DNA of 64,000 nt from Begonia masoniana. Its lineage: Eukaryota; Streptophyta; Magnoliopsida; Cucurbitales; Begoniaceae. Numbering within the stretch: position 1 is the stretch's first letter; every line of letters begins with the position of its first letter. Below are positions 60,663 to 64,000 of this stretch, piece by piece. Made by a program: the position numbers and the translations under genes. The stretch spans positions 49,827,259 through 49,891,258 of the forward strand of contig CM039503.1 in the NCBI GenBank assembly GCA_022432975.1, written 5' to 3'. The notes under the pieces were generated by a model that searched no databases, was not told where the DNA came from, and was given only the letters and a program-made list of their open reading frames with translations.

Positions 60663-60666
<4 letters not shown>

Positions 60667-60955
60667 TCTCCTGTCTGAAATTTCCTGGAAAGTTCCTTGT
60701 TTTTTTTTTGGAGATTAAATGGGTTTCTCTTATTTCTTCTTCTTAGAATATCATTTGTTTTTGCTCTTAAATGTATATATACTTGTTATGGGTTGATGCA
60801 TTTAGGCCGTATGTTGAATTTTTTTCAGAAAAGTTAGGATTTTGGTGTTCTTTTAGTGAAATTCGTCTATTGTCTTCCAGGTTTTGGTTAGTTCTGGGAG
60901 AGATTGTCGGTACTTGGGTTGGAATTTATTCAGTTCTTGTTTTTGCACACTTTTG

Positions 60956-64000
<3,045 letters not shown>

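Larger units (their letters stand above)
58340..60955. other. Intergenic stretch between glyoxalase and bZIP genes
   Basis: Glyoxalase 3' UTR to about 58440, then a MITE (58933-59781), then AT-rich DNA. From about 60415 (GGAGGTATATAAAGCTTCGG, a TATA box at 60414-60421) the bZIP 5' region begins. A leader intron is likely from 60624 (GCTGTAAGA) to 60880 (CTTCCAG). A (TC)15 run lies inside it at 60632-60662. Confidence 0.65.

Overview
This window is nuclear DNA of a flowering plant, almost certainly a eudicot. Introns are GT-AG and AT-rich, and the three host genes match well-known Arabidopsis families in exon structure and protein sequence. Most of the left part is plant LTR retrotransposons. 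No RNA gene, CRISPR array or prokaryotic feature was seen.

Positions 36-40512 are one old SIRE-type Ty1/copia element on the + strand (copia A). Its 5' LTR is cut by the window edge and by an earlier insertion ending at 35. Three elements sit inside it, each with a matching 5-bp target duplication: (1) a Tekay/Del-like Ty3/gypsy chromovirus on the - strand, 4789-16068 (AAAAC), which itself holds a 1.8-kb insert at 10457-12248 (ATAAC); (2) a CRM-like Ty3/gypsy element on the + strand, 19514-25418 (TTTAT); (3) a second SIRE-type copia element on the - strand (copia B), 26162-39726 (TGACT), inside the 3' LTR of copia A. All are broken by stops, frameshifts or changed catalytic residues. Both copia elements carry a third ORF (ORF3) after pol.

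Copia B holds the most striking structure: a 26-bp minisatellite. It occurs in both LTRs at very different copy number, and as a 2000-bp array of about 77 identical units inserted into ORF3 between 48/49-bp direct repeats (28351-30350). The unit has no stop on the - strand and its length is not a multiple of three, so all three frames read the same 26-residue cycle.

From 40513 the transposon density falls. A decayed MuDR-like transposase lies at about 41840-43560 (-). Three host genes follow on the + strand: an LRR-II receptor-like kinase (44694-50378) with a tandem duplication of the exon for the kinase N-lobe; a glyoxalase II gene (51778-58339) with a small LTR element complex in intron 2; and the first exons of a group I bZIP transcription factor (60956 to beyond 64000). 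Two Mutator-type inverted-repeat MITEs lie after the glyoxalase gene and in a bZIP intron. The glyoxalase and bZIP genes show three single-base indels in conserved exons, which may be assembly errors.

The host genes are not a functional cluster. The elements are linked by their nesting order, not by a pathway.
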